NCBI GenBank assembly: GCA_018268055.1
Contig: JAFDXF010000087.1
Location: 62,001 to 126,000 of the forward strand
Reading direction: 5' to 3'
DNA: 64,000 nucleotides
Source of the DNA: Bacteroidota bacterium
Lineage (GTDB): Bacteria; Bacteroidota; Bacteroidia; Chitinophagales; Chitinophagaceae
Under the pieces are notes generated by a model. That model was not told where the DNA came from. It saw only the letters and a program-made list of their open reading frames with translations, and did not search any database. The translations under genes and the position numbers were made by a program. Below are positions 18,035-26,997 of the stretch, in pieces (position 1 is the first letter of the stretch; each line of letters opens with the position of its first letter).

Positions 18035-21000
18035 TTAATCAACGATAGGTAATGAAACAAAAAATGTAGTACCAATTCCTGATTCTGTTTCAAACCAAAT
18101 TGTACCTTTTGCTTGTTCAACAATTCCCTTACACATAGCCAAGCCTAATCCGGTACCGGAAGACTTTGTTGTGAAATTAGGTACAAATATTTTTTCTTTC
18201 ATCTCTGCAGGAATACCAATCCCTAAATCTTTTATGCTTATTATTATTTGATTCTTTTCTAAATTCTCACCCACAAATATCAAGCACTCCCTCCTTTCTT
18301 CATAAGCCTGTACTGCATTTGTAAATAAATTAGTAAACAAACGATTCATCTGTGTCTTATCTGCATCAATTATAACAGCCTTTGTAACAGGTTTCCAATT
18401 GATATTTATTATAGAATCAGTTTTGAATAGTTCTATCAAAGAAGCGATTATTTGATGCAGGTCAATTCGTTCATTATGAATATTTCCAATATTTGCAAAT
18501 TGTGAAAAGTCGGCAGCAATTTTCGAAAGGTGATCAATTTGCTCTACTAATGTATTGGCTACGGTTGCAGACAATTCTTTTACATTATCCTGATTATTAT
18601 TAATTGCTTTTTGTAAATATTGAATACTAAGCTTCATTGGAGTCAGCGGGTTTTTAATTTCGTGTGCCACTTGTCTTGCCATCTCTCTCCAAGCTCCTTC
18701 TCTTTCACTCTTAGCAAGCTCTGCAGCGCTGGCTCCGAGTTTCGTCACCATTTTATTATACTCTTGTACCAACTCACCTATCTCATCTTTTTTATTCCAA
18801 ACAATTTGTTCATTCATTTTACCAAGGTTAACCTCTTTCATTTTTTCACTGATTATTGAAAAAGATCCGGTAATTCTATTGGTAATATACAAAGCGATTA
18901 ATCCGCCAACTAAAAAGATAAAAGCATTTAAGTTAATAATCGTAACTAAGAAATTGGAAATTTGTTGTTGCAATTGCGGTTGTGAGGTGAAATAGGGAAT
19001 ATTCACATACGCGTAAGGACGGCCGCCTCTTTCCATCTCTCTTACGGGTGAATAGAAACTGAGATAAGAAAAATTGCCAATTTTTTCTTCTTGTTGATAT
19101 AATACCTGATGCATTTGATTGAGATGATAGTAAGCAATCGGATTCATTTTTTTACTCAATACCCCTTTTGCATAAACATTGGCCTCAGACGAAACTTGAA
19201 GATTGCCCTCCAAATCATAAACATTCACATCTACACCGTGAATATCAGCTACATCATTTACTAATTTTTGTAAATCATTATTGGAAACAGAGTCATAGAT
19301 CTTCACCATATCATCAAATGTGCTATGCTCCGCCATTCGCTTTTCCATTTCATTCACCATTATTTGCATCGTACGACTTAGCTTATCGCTGTTATTGATA
19401 TAATATCTTTTAATAAAAAATGAAATAGTAACTGCTCCAATGATGAGAAAAGACAAAACACTTACAAAAATTATCGTACTATGAACTTGAGACCTGATAT
19501 TCATTGAAAACAAATACTTCAATTGCACTCTTCTAAGTTTGTTAGATAAGAGATAAGAAATAAATCGTATCAAACCGCCCAATAAAATAAAAGAGCAAAA
19601 CAAGTAAGAAAATAGAGTAATCGCTTCAATCATTGTTTCATTCTTGCGAACTACAATGACTACTTTATTTTGGCTATATCGGTACCATAATTCTGTAAAT
19701 CCGTTTTCAGTTCGAGTTTCATATTCATTTTTCGGCATTACATCGTCGCTTAATATTGTAGCAAAAGGATAATTTCCTGGAGGTGAATGTAATTGTCTAT
19801 TAATATATACAGCAGTTGAATAAATAGGAGAATTATCTAAATCAATCGCTTTACTTTGTTTGAATAATTCAGGAAAAAGAGCATCACGATTATAATTTTT
19901 TAAATTAGAAACAATAAAAAGAGTTCCAAGAATTGCTCCTGAAGAATCGGTAGCAGTTCTTTTCGTTATATAACTAAAGCGGTCATAAGCAGTTTCATAG
20001 TAATATAAGCCATCCTTATTCGTAGGTTTTGCTTGAACATTTATAATCGTGTTTAATGCGGCAAAAGTTGTTCTGTCTTCGTTATACAATTCTTTTCCTT
20101 TTGCATCATATACGTAAAGTCTGGTATCATACTTATTTAAATATCCTTGATAATTACCGGCGATAATACTATCACGCAACTCCTTGCCCGTTGATTCACT
20201 TTCAAATCTTTTAAAATTGGGTCGTAGGAAATCGTTATCCAAATATTGAATGGCAATATTCATTAATAACTCGCTAGATGGATCTGTTTGAACAGCAAGC
20301 TTTTCAGCCATTCGTTTTCTATTTTCTAATTCTGCTTTACCGTTTTCTTCAAGCATGATTGAAGCAATGGAAACAGAGAAAATAAAAATCCAAAGCAATG
20401 ACCCTTCTGTTTGAAGTTTTATATTTCTAATAACGATTCCATTACGGTTAATTAGCAAACAATAAATCAACAACCAAATTAAAACAGGGATATAAAACAA
20501 AACTTCTTTATGCCCCGTACGAATAGTAAGAAAGACTAATCCTAAAACAGCAATAATTAAATATATCACCCACTCAGTTCCATCAAACATTTGTTTTAAG
20601 AACCTTAATGCAAGTTTTGAAAAGAAATAATAAGAAAGTGTAAGGCAAGCTAAAAGCACAAATCCAATCACTGTATAAAGGGAAAGTCCGAAAAAATTTG
20701 TAACGTCAAATGAAATTTTTGAATCGGCTACAAGGCTTCGTACAATCGATGACAAAAGAAATGTAATCGTTAAAATTAAAATTGACACTCCAATAGCATA
20801 AAACCATTTTAAAAAACTACTGAATTTAAAGTCTTTAATAAAAACATCTTTTAGTTTAGACCAAGCGTAAATCATTAGCCAACAAACGAGTACTGCATTG
20901 ATACATAAATCACCCAATGACCGCTGTACAGCATTTGACCCATAAATCGTAGGATCAAAAAGTGTAAATTGGCGTAGATTAAATAAAGAAGGAATCAGGT

Positions 21001-21799
21001 AAACTATGATACGTAAAATCAACAAACAAAAAAACAATACTACAATACCTCTAAATTTTCCCATTTTTTTTGATAAATCCTCCGCCATTAAATGTAATGC
21101 AAGGAATAAAATGAGTAAAGATATAAGTCGAAGTAAGTTGGTGGTATTGTTGTTATATTCAATAGCCAATGATCGTTTCTTTTGCAACCAAAACATTGCT
21201 TTTCCCGATAATGATTTTATAGGATATTCGGTAGATTGCTCACTGATGAATACCCGATTATCAGCAGTTGGACTAAATAAAAAATGGGTGGGTAAATAAT
21301 TTGTTTCAATAAAATAATCTGATTGTATCGGGATTAAAGCATACGCTATGATCCCCAAACCGGTATTTTTTTGTTGCAAAGTAACTTTATAGGTGCAATA
21401 CCACCCATTAGGATATTTTGTAAAATATTCTCCATCCGGAGAGGTGCGTAAATCAGGGTCAGGTGTTACAGACTGACTACTCCAAAACTTCAATGCTTCG
21501 TCACCATATACATTTTGTTGGTAAAGGAAGACATCATATTTCTTATTGGATAACTTTGAAACTTCGTTCAATGTTTCATCTTTGCTCAAAAGTGAATTGA
21601 TTAAAGCTGAATCTTTTAGAAATTGATTAAAATCCTTTTGCTGCGTTTGAATATACTTAGTAGCCAATTGCTGCTCTCTTGATACGGAAGTTTTCTTTTC
21701 ATAATAATTATGCATTAAAAAAGAAACTGTAAAAAGCAGCAATGAAACGATAAGTAATCCTCGCCAGTTTAGGAGTATATTTTTTAAACTCCTACTCAC
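18035..21799 (-). CDS. Large NtrY-like membrane sensor histidine kinase
   Basis: 1254 residues starting with GTG. The first half has an N-terminal membrane helix, a periplasmic part and a block of about eight hydrophobic helices (around residues 210-480). A second extracytoplasmic sensor region follows (about 510-900), then a helix and a HAMP-like linker (ITNRITGSFSIISEKMKEV). The kinase core has the H-box VAHEIKNPLTPMKLSIQYLQ, the N-box LFTNLFTNAVQAYEE, and the G-boxes DLGIGIPAEMKEKIF and SSGTGLGLAMCKGIVEQ. All catalytic elements are present. The size and layout resemble NtrY-type kinases. No response regulator is adjacent. The GTG overlaps the mazG stop (GTGA), so translation is probably coupled. 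Confidence 0.88.
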   Translation of the reverse strand: MSRSLKNILLNWRGLLIVSLLLFTVSFLMHNYYEKKTSVSREQQLATKYIQTQQKDFNQFLKDSALINSLLSKDETLNEVSKLSNKKYDVFLYQQNVYGDEALKFWSSQSVTPDPDLRTSPDGEYFTKYPNGWYCTYKVTLQQKNTGLGIIAYALIPIQSDYFIETNYLPTHFLFSPTADNRVFISEQSTEYPIKSLSGKAMFWLQKKRSLAIEYNNNTTNLLRLISLLILFLALHLMAEDLSKKMGKFRGIVVLFFCLLILRIIVYLIPSLFNLRQFTLFDPTIYGSNAVQRSLGDLCINAVLVCWLMIYAWSKLKDVFIKDFKFSSFLKWFYAIGVSILILTITFLLSSIVRSLVADSKISFDVTNFFGLSLYTVIGFVLLACLTLSYYFFSKLALRFLKQMFDGTEWVIYLIIAVLGLVFLTIRTGHKEVLFYIPVLIWLLIYCLLINRNGIVIRNIKLQTEGSLLWIFIFSVSIASIMLEENGKAELENRKRMAEKLAVQTDPSSELLMNIAIQYLDNDFLRPNFKRFESESTGKELRDSIIAGNYQGYLNKYDTRLYVYDAKGKELYNEDRTTFAALNTIINVQAKPTNKDGLYYYETAYDRFSYITKRTATDSSGAILGTLFIVSNLKNYNRDALFPELFKQSKAIDLDNSPIYSTAVYINRQLHSPPGNYPFATILSDDVMPKNEYETRTENGFTELWYRYSQNKVVIVVRKNETMIEAITLFSYLFCSFILLGGLIRFISYLLSNKLRRVQLKYLFSMNIRSQVHSTIIFVSVLSFLIIGAVTISFFIKRYYINNSDKLSRTMQIMVNEMEKRMAEHSTFDDMVKIYDSVSNNDLQKLVNDVADIHGVDVNVYDLEGNLQVSSEANVYAKGVLSKKMNPIAYYHLNQMHQVLYQQEEKIGNFSYLSFYSPVREMERGGRPYAYVNIPYFTSQPQLQQQISNFLVTIINLNAFIFLVGGLIALYITNRITGSFSIISEKMKEVNLGKMNEQIVWNKKDEIGELVQEYNKMVTKLGASAAELAKSEREGAWREMARQVAHEIKNPLTPMKLSIQYLQKAINNNQDNVKELSATVANTLVEQIDHLSKIAADFSQFANIGNIHNERIDLHQIIASLIELFKTDSIININWKPVTKAVIIDADKTQMNRLFTNLFTNAVQAYEERRECLIFVGENLEKNQIIISIKDLGIGIPAEMKEKIFVPNFTTKSSGTGLGLAMCKGIVEQAKGTIWFETESGIGTTFFVSLPIVD

Positions 21800-22611
21800 T
21801 TATCTAATTGTTGTTTTTTTATTGAATTCCATATTATGTCCATTTCTTCTAATGTCATAGTCTGAATATTTTTTCCTGAACTTAAAGCCTGTTCTTCCAT
21901 TTTCGTAAATCGATTGATAAACTTTTTATTTGTACGTTCCAATGCATCATCTGCATCTATCTTCAAAAATCGTGCATAATTTATCAGGGAGAACACCACA
22001 TCTCCAAATTCCAATGCTACATTTTGATGTAATGCATTATCGTTAATACTGCCGGCTTGCTGCCATTCATTGGTTGCATCTTTCAACTCTTTGATTTCTT
22101 CTTCTACTTTTTCCCATACTTGTTCTTTATTTTCCCACTCAAAACCTACTTGCTTTGCTTTTTCCTGCAAGCGCATTGCCTTTACCATTGCTGGCAATGA
22201 CTTGGGCACTCCGCCCATTACAGACTTCTTCCCTTCCTTCAATTTCAGTTTTTCCCAATTTCTCTTTACATCTTCATCGTCTGCAACTTTAACATCTCCA
22301 TAAATATGTGGGTGCCTGGCAATCAATTTTTCACAAATTCCATTTATCATCTCATCCAATTGAAATTGTTTTTGCTCATTGCCAATTTTTGAATAAAATA
22401 CGATATGCAATAGAAGATCGCCCAATTCTTCTTTAATTCCTTTCCAATCTCCTTCGGTAATGGCATCAGCCAATTCATAAGTTTCCTCAATAGTCATTTG
22501 GCGAAGAGAATGAATTGTTTGTTTCTTATCCCATGGGCATTTTTCACGCAAATCTTCCATTATCTGAACCAGCCTTGTAAAAGCATCACTAATTTTTGTT
22601 TCCATAATCAT
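21796..22611 (-). CDS. mazG: Nucleoside triphosphate pyrophosphohydrolase MazG
   Basis: 271 residues with two MazG domains, as in the Escherichia coli enzyme (263 residues). The first has CPWDKKQTIHSLRQMTIEE and EELGDLLLHIVFYSKI with the acidic residues that bind Mg2+. The second has VEEEIKELKDA and LEFGDVVFSLINYARFL followed by DADDALERTNKKFINRF. It hydrolyses NTPs and dNTPs to NMP and pyrophosphate, limiting aberrant nucleotides and affecting ppGpp levels. The start may be either Met 1 or Met 3. It is the first gene of the mazG-kinase-murB run. Confidence 0.93.
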   Translation of the reverse strand: MIMETKISDAFTRLVQIMEDLREKCPWDKKQTIHSLRQMTIEETYELADAITEGDWKGIKEELGDLLLHIVFYSKIGNEQKQFQLDEMINGICEKLIARHPHIYGDVKVADDEDVKRNWEKLKLKEGKKSVMGGVPKSLPAMVKAMRLQEKAKQVGFEWENKEQVWEKVEEEIKELKDATNEWQQAGSINDNALHQNVALEFGDVVFSLINYARFLKIDADDALERTNKKFINRFTKMEEQALSSGKNIQTMTLEEMDIIWNSIKKQQLDK

Positions 22612-22698
22612 TTCTTAAAAATGTTTCTTATTCTAATACCATAAAAATAACTACAAAAACTCAAGCAGCCTTTCTTTTTCAATAATCGTCAATTCCGG

Positions 22699-22706
22699 TA
22701 ACTTTG
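22699..22706 (+). promoter_or_regulatory. Candidate -7 box (TAACTTTG)
   Basis: TAACTTTG is an exact TAnnTTTG match located 21 bases before the ATG at 22728. No clear -33 TTTG was seen at standard distance. It probably drives the secreted YD-repeat-like gene. Confidence 0.45.
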
Positions 22707-22727
22707 AACAACTAAACACACTCATTA

Positions 22728-23606
22728 ATGCGAATTTTCTTATCTTCTTTTTTATGCCTGACTATAACAGTTTTAAACGCACAAGTTTACTATTATTATA
22801 ATGATATAGTGGCAACCGAACAGTTAAACCAACAAATGAAGACCTATCTTCAAAATAAAGTAAAGTCGGCTACCGCAGTAGGTTATACACCCCAAGGTTC
22901 AAAAGCAACTGATTTTTCTGAAACATATCAGATACTGGAAAATGGCAGCGCATTGCGAATTTCAAGTCTTGAAAATTTGGCCGGAAATGTTTTGTATTAT
23001 AAATATAACTCCGAAGGGAAAATAATCAGTATGGCAGACTCTTCCAACGGCATGGCTGGTATCACTACTTATCAATATGACGCTCAGAACCGAATTAAAA
23101 CAATAGAGAATCACATAAAAGATGATTCAAAAGAATTTGAAGACACAGAAGTGCATCAATGGATATATACTACAGATGGAAAAATTGAAAAGATGTGGCG
23201 TATAAAAAATGGGAAAGACAGTATTGAAGTACGATTTATACCTGAAGAACATGGCTTTCCGGGAGAAGAAGTTTCTTATAAAAACGGTAGAGAAACGGAT
23301 CACATCTATTATTATTTTGACGCCAGCGGAAAAGTGACAGATATTGTTCGTTACAATAAAAAGGTTAAAAAATTAATGCCTGAAATAATGTTTTCTTATG
23401 ATGATTCCGGAAGAATAATACAAAAGATTATCAGCTCCGAGAGCGACAACTATGGCCTAAAAAGTCTTGGGCAAGTCCAGTTTGTTCGTTATCTAATTTG
23501 GCGATATGTTTATAATGCTCAAGGCTTGAAAACCAAAGAAGCGCTCTTTGATAAAAATCAGGAGATGACCGGCAAGATCGAATACGGTTACACTTACTTT
23601 CAATGA
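22728..23606 (+). CDS. Secreted YD/RHS-like repeat protein, function unknown
   Basis: 292 residues with a signal peptide (RIFLSSFLCLTITVLNAQ). The mature part contains repeated strand-turn-strand units of the YD/RHS type: YKYNSEGKIISM, YDAQNRIKTIEN, YTTDGKIEKMWR, YFDASGKVTDIVRY, YDDSGRIIQKI and YNAQGLKTKEALF. Such repeats form beta sheets in surface or secreted proteins. There is no polymorphic toxin C-terminus: the protein ends soon after the last unit (GKIEYGYTYFQ). It is a stand-alone gene, divergent from mazG and convergent with the GH2 gene, with only 5 bases between the two stops. Confidence 0.6.
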   Translation: MRIFLSSFLCLTITVLNAQVYYYYNDIVATEQLNQQMKTYLQNKVKSATAVGYTPQGSKATDFSETYQILENGSALRISSLENLAGNVLYYKYNSEGKIISMADSSNGMAGITTYQYDAQNRIKTIENHIKDDSKEFEDTEVHQWIYTTDGKIEKMWRIKNGKDSIEVRFIPEEHGFPGEEVSYKNGRETDHIYYYFDASGKVTDIVRYNKKVKKLMPEIMFSYDDSGRIIQKIISSESDNYGLKSLGQVQFVRYLIWRYVYNAQGLKTKEALFDKNQEMTGKIEYGYTYFQ

Positions 23607-23611
23607 TAACT

Positions 23612-25642
23612 TTAATAGTTATATTCTTTTTGTGAGACTACATAACCCGTAGGTCGTACTATTGTAATAGTTACTTTACCATTGTATAAATCAGCTACAT
23701 CAAAATTTATTTTTTGCCCTGGCTTTATTTCAGGTAACTCATACATTTTCCCATTCAAATAATTATCCCTTTTATCAGATATATATAATTTATATCCCGA
23801 TACAATGTGTTGTGGTAATCCTAAGCTTCCATAAATCAACACATTCAATTTTTCTTTCGACCATTTTCTTACTCCTTGAACTTCTAAAGGAGCAGAATAT
23901 TCTCGTAATACTTGCATTGATGGTTTTGGGTTTCCATACATATCATATACGCCATGTATCCGTCTGCGGTATTTGTTATTTTCTTTTGTTCCCGGATAAT
24001 GTGTTCTGTAATCTGTCAAATCAAAATAAATGCCGCCCTCTACATAATGTTTGCTTTCATAAATTGCCATGTGGTAAATCAAATCTTCCAATCTTCTTTC
24101 ATCACCACCTTGAAAATTGGGCTCACATAAACCAAATTCTGAAATAAATAACGGTTTGTTGGGATAACTCATGTGTACACTGTCTAAATAATCACCAATT
24201 TTAGCAACGGGCATATCCTGCCAACTACCACCATAATCATTCATCATCAAATAATCACCACCTGCTGCTGCATCCGGTACAAATGAAGGACTATTAATAA
24301 ATCCTTGTGTAAGTGTATTACTTACATAAGCAACATGGCGAGTGGGATCTAAAGTTCTAGCTTTCTCCAGCAATTTTTCAATCATCGTTTTCATATCGGC
24401 ATCTCTCGCTCTTAACTCATTTCCAACTCCCCAAGAAAAAATACTTGGATGATTATATAGTGTGCTAACCATTTCTTCCAATTGCTTCATAGCAATATTC
24501 TTAATGGTATCGTTCGCCGGTGTTTCGGGTCCCCAAAGAGGTATTTCTTGTTGTACTAAAATTCCATTGCGATCACAAAAATCAAAAAATACATCGCCTT
24601 GTTGAAAATGCTGGCGACTGAAAATGCAATTTACATTCTTCATCAACTTTCCCATTGCTATGATTAATGAATCAGATTCTGCAAATCCATAATCTGGATT
24701 GGAACCGGCAGTCCATTCAATTCCCATTAGTTTTACATATTCTCCATTCAAATAAGTTTTACCATTTTCAAATTTCAATTCTCTAAAACCAACGAATGTA
24801 GATAGGTTCTCTATAAAATTCTTACCGGCCTTAACATGTACATCAACGCGATACAAATTAGGGCGATCAAAATGCCATGGATGGATATTATCTAAGCTAA
24901 ATTCCACAGTTGCTTCATTATTTTTCCAAACGGGAATAGCAGAAGTTTTCAGCACAACATTTTTTGTGTGTTGATTTTCTTCAGTAATTGTCACTTCAAG
25001 TTCAGAAATATTCTTTTCAACTTGAGCATAACCCAAATTAATTTTCAGTTTTCCTGAATTGTTGGCCACATTCAAAGTTGGCGTAGCATGAATGTAAGAG
25101 GCCGAAGGATTATTGGCAATAATGAGCGCAACAGGTCTTATCAACCCTCCATCATTGGGCCAGTCAAATGAATCGCCAAATGGGGCTTTATTTCTGCCAT
25201 AATCATTATTTACAGCAACAGTTATTATATTATCCTTTCCAATAATAATATTCTTACTTAAATCAATATAAAATTTATTAAATCCATCGCCGATGTGTTC
25301 GCCAATTTTTTTCCCATTCAAATAGACATAAGCGGAGTGATTAACAGCACCGAATTGCAATACAATGCTTTTGTTTTTCCAATTTTTTGGCGCAGTAATC
25401 ATTTTTTGATACCATGCCCAGCCATAATGATTCTGGTTAGCTTCTTCTACATTCCATGTATGCGGCAATTGCACTGTCCTGGCTTGCGCTAATGGTTTCA
25501 AAAACCAATTCTCACTTACCCCTTTTCCGTTTTTATCTATTGCAAAACTCCAATCTTTACTTAAAGAAATTGTATCTCTCTGAGCAAATATTGCGTTCAC
25601 AAAAAAACAATATATCGTAAACGCTACAAATAATTTTTTCAT
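23612..25642 (-). CDS. Glycoside hydrolase family 2 enzyme
   Basis: 676 residues with a signal peptide (LFVAFTIYCFFVNAIFAQ). The N-terminal sugar-binding domain contains LPHTWNVEEANQNHYGWAWYQ and FGAVNHSAYVYLNGKKIGEH. An immunoglobulin-like domain follows at about residues 190-290. The TIM barrel has the acid/base Glu in SIFSWGVGNEL and the nucleophile Glu in KPLFISEFGLCEP. GH2 covers beta-galactosidases, beta-glucuronidases and beta-mannosidases; the exact sugar is not clear from sequence. In this locus removal of beta-linked galactose from desialylated glycans is the simplest role (inference). It is the last gene of the long minus-strand sialoglycan operon, 11 bases after GH29. Confidence 0.85.
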   Translation of the reverse strand: MKKLFVAFTIYCFFVNAIFAQRDTISLSKDWSFAIDKNGKGVSENWFLKPLAQARTVQLPHTWNVEEANQNHYGWAWYQKMITAPKNWKNKSIVLQFGAVNHSAYVYLNGKKIGEHIGDGFNKFYIDLSKNIIIGKDNIITVAVNNDYGRNKAPFGDSFDWPNDGGLIRPVALIIANNPSASYIHATPTLNVANNSGKLKINLGYAQVEKNISELEVTITEENQHTKNVVLKTSAIPVWKNNEATVEFSLDNIHPWHFDRPNLYRVDVHVKAGKNFIENLSTFVGFRELKFENGKTYLNGEYVKLMGIEWTAGSNPDYGFAESDSLIIAMGKLMKNVNCIFSRQHFQQGDVFFDFCDRNGILVQQEIPLWGPETPANDTIKNIAMKQLEEMVSTLYNHPSIFSWGVGNELRARDADMKTMIEKLLEKARTLDPTRHVAYVSNTLTQGFINSPSFVPDAAAGGDYLMMNDYGGSWQDMPVAKIGDYLDSVHMSYPNKPLFISEFGLCEPNFQGGDERRLEDLIYHMAIYESKHYVEGGIYFDLTDYRTHYPGTKENNKYRRRIHGVYDMYGNPKPSMQVLREYSAPLEVQGVRKWSKEKLNVLIYGSLGLPQHIVSGYKLYISDKRDNYLNGKMYELPEIKPGQKINFDVADLYNGKVTITIVRPTGYVVSQKEYNY

Positions 25643-25653
25643 TTATGTATAAT

Positions 25654-26979
25654 TTATTGCATTTGTAATTTTATGATTGTATCGACATCGTCCATTTGTG
25701 TTTGTTCTAAAAATATAAAAACACCTTCAGGCTGTTGTTTAAATTTGAGTAATTTATTATTGGTAAACAATGTTGCGCTCACAATCTTATCTTTCACTTT
25801 GGGTAAGAAAATATATTCTTGTCCATTAGGATTCAGAAGATGAACATAAACACTTTTAGCTTTGGTAGTAACTACGCCCCAGGGTTGCGGACTAATATAA
25901 TTACCTCTTGTGCCGTATATCGTTTCACCATTCTTTGCCATCCATTGACCAATTGCTTTTAATGTATCGGTGAACTCAGGTTGTACCATTCCATCCGCCA
26001 TCGGTCCTATGTTTAATAGAAAATTTCCATTGTGCCCTGCTGCATTTACTAAATACTGAATACATTGTTTAGTTGACTTATAGTAAGTATCTGTAATATT
26101 ATATCCCCAAGAATTATTCATCGTCTCACATGTTTCTAAAGGCAAAGATGAAACAGATTGGTAACTCAATCCGGTATTATTCTGTCCGGGTAAATCTTTT
26201 TCAAACATTTGAAAATCTTCTCCGGGAAAAGGCGTCAAGTGATGATTATTTCCGATGATACATTGCGGTTGCAATTTGTGTATCAAAGAATATATTTCAT
26301 CATACTTCCAATCAATGCGTGAACTCATATCTGCGCTGCCTTCTACATTTGTTTGATCCCAATGGCCATCAAACCAGATAGACATTACTTCGCCGTAATG
26401 AGTCAATAACTCAGTCAACTGATTTTTCATAAACTGCAAGTATTCTGCATAATTACTCTTTGCCGTTCGACCTGTTCCCTTTCCGGTTCTTCCTGTTTCA
26501 TAAGGATAATCATCCCGAAACCAATCTAAGGTGGAATAATAAAGACCTAATTTCATTCCTTGTTTTTTACATTCATCAGCGAGCATCTTCAATACATCTT
26601 TTCCATAAGACGTATTCGTAATTTTCCAATCACTGAATTTGGTGTCCCAATTAGAAAATCCATCATGATGGCGTGTGATAAAGACAATATATTTCATTCC
26701 GGCACTCTTAGCAGCAGATACCCATTTAGCAGCATCAAAATGAATAGGATTAAATACATTTAGTAATCTTTTGTAATTGTATTTGTTAATGTTGCGGTTA
26801 TTCATCACCCACTCACCTGCACCCAAAACGCTTGACAAGCCCCAATGAATAAACATTCCAAATTTATTATCTTGAAATTGTTCTCTTGCTTTTAGATTTT
26901 CAATTGTGGGCGTGTAGCTTTGAGCTATTCCCTGAAATACAGCACATGTCAAGAAGAAGCTTAAGAGAATTTTTTTCAT
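25654..26979 (-). CDS. Alpha-L-fucosidase (GH29)
   Basis: 441 residues with signal peptide (KKILLSFFLTCAVFQGIAQ). GH29 motifs: KFGMFIHWGLSSV, FNPIHFDAAKWVSAAKSAG, YIVFITRHHDGFSNWDTKFS with the substrate-binding HH pair, KLGLYYSTLDWF and SIWFDGHWD with the nucleophile Asp. LLNIGPMADG is also a family signature. The enzyme would remove terminal alpha-L-fucose from glycans in the periplasm. A C-terminal beta-sandwich domain (about 350-441) is present. It is placed between GH20 and GH2 in the sialoglycan operon, which supports action on fucosylated host-type or exopolysaccharide glycans. Fucose catabolic genes are not seen here. Confidence 0.9.
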   Translation of the reverse strand: MKKILLSFFLTCAVFQGIAQSYTPTIENLKAREQFQDNKFGMFIHWGLSSVLGAGEWVMNNRNINKYNYKRLLNVFNPIHFDAAKWVSAAKSAGMKYIVFITRHHDGFSNWDTKFSDWKITNTSYGKDVLKMLADECKKQGMKLGLYYSTLDWFRDDYPYETGRTGKGTGRTAKSNYAEYLQFMKNQLTELLTHYGEVMSIWFDGHWDQTNVEGSADMSSRIDWKYDEIYSLIHKLQPQCIIGNNHHLTPFPGEDFQMFEKDLPGQNNTGLSYQSVSSLPLETCETMNNSWGYNITDTYYKSTKQCIQYLVNAAGHNGNFLLNIGPMADGMVQPEFTDTLKAIGQWMAKNGETIYGTRGNYISPQPWGVVTTKAKSVYVHLLNPNGQEYIFLPKVKDKIVSATLFTNNKLLKFKQQPEGVFIFLEQTQMDDVDTIIKLQMQ

Positions 26980-26997
26980 ATTCTAAATTTTAAAAAA

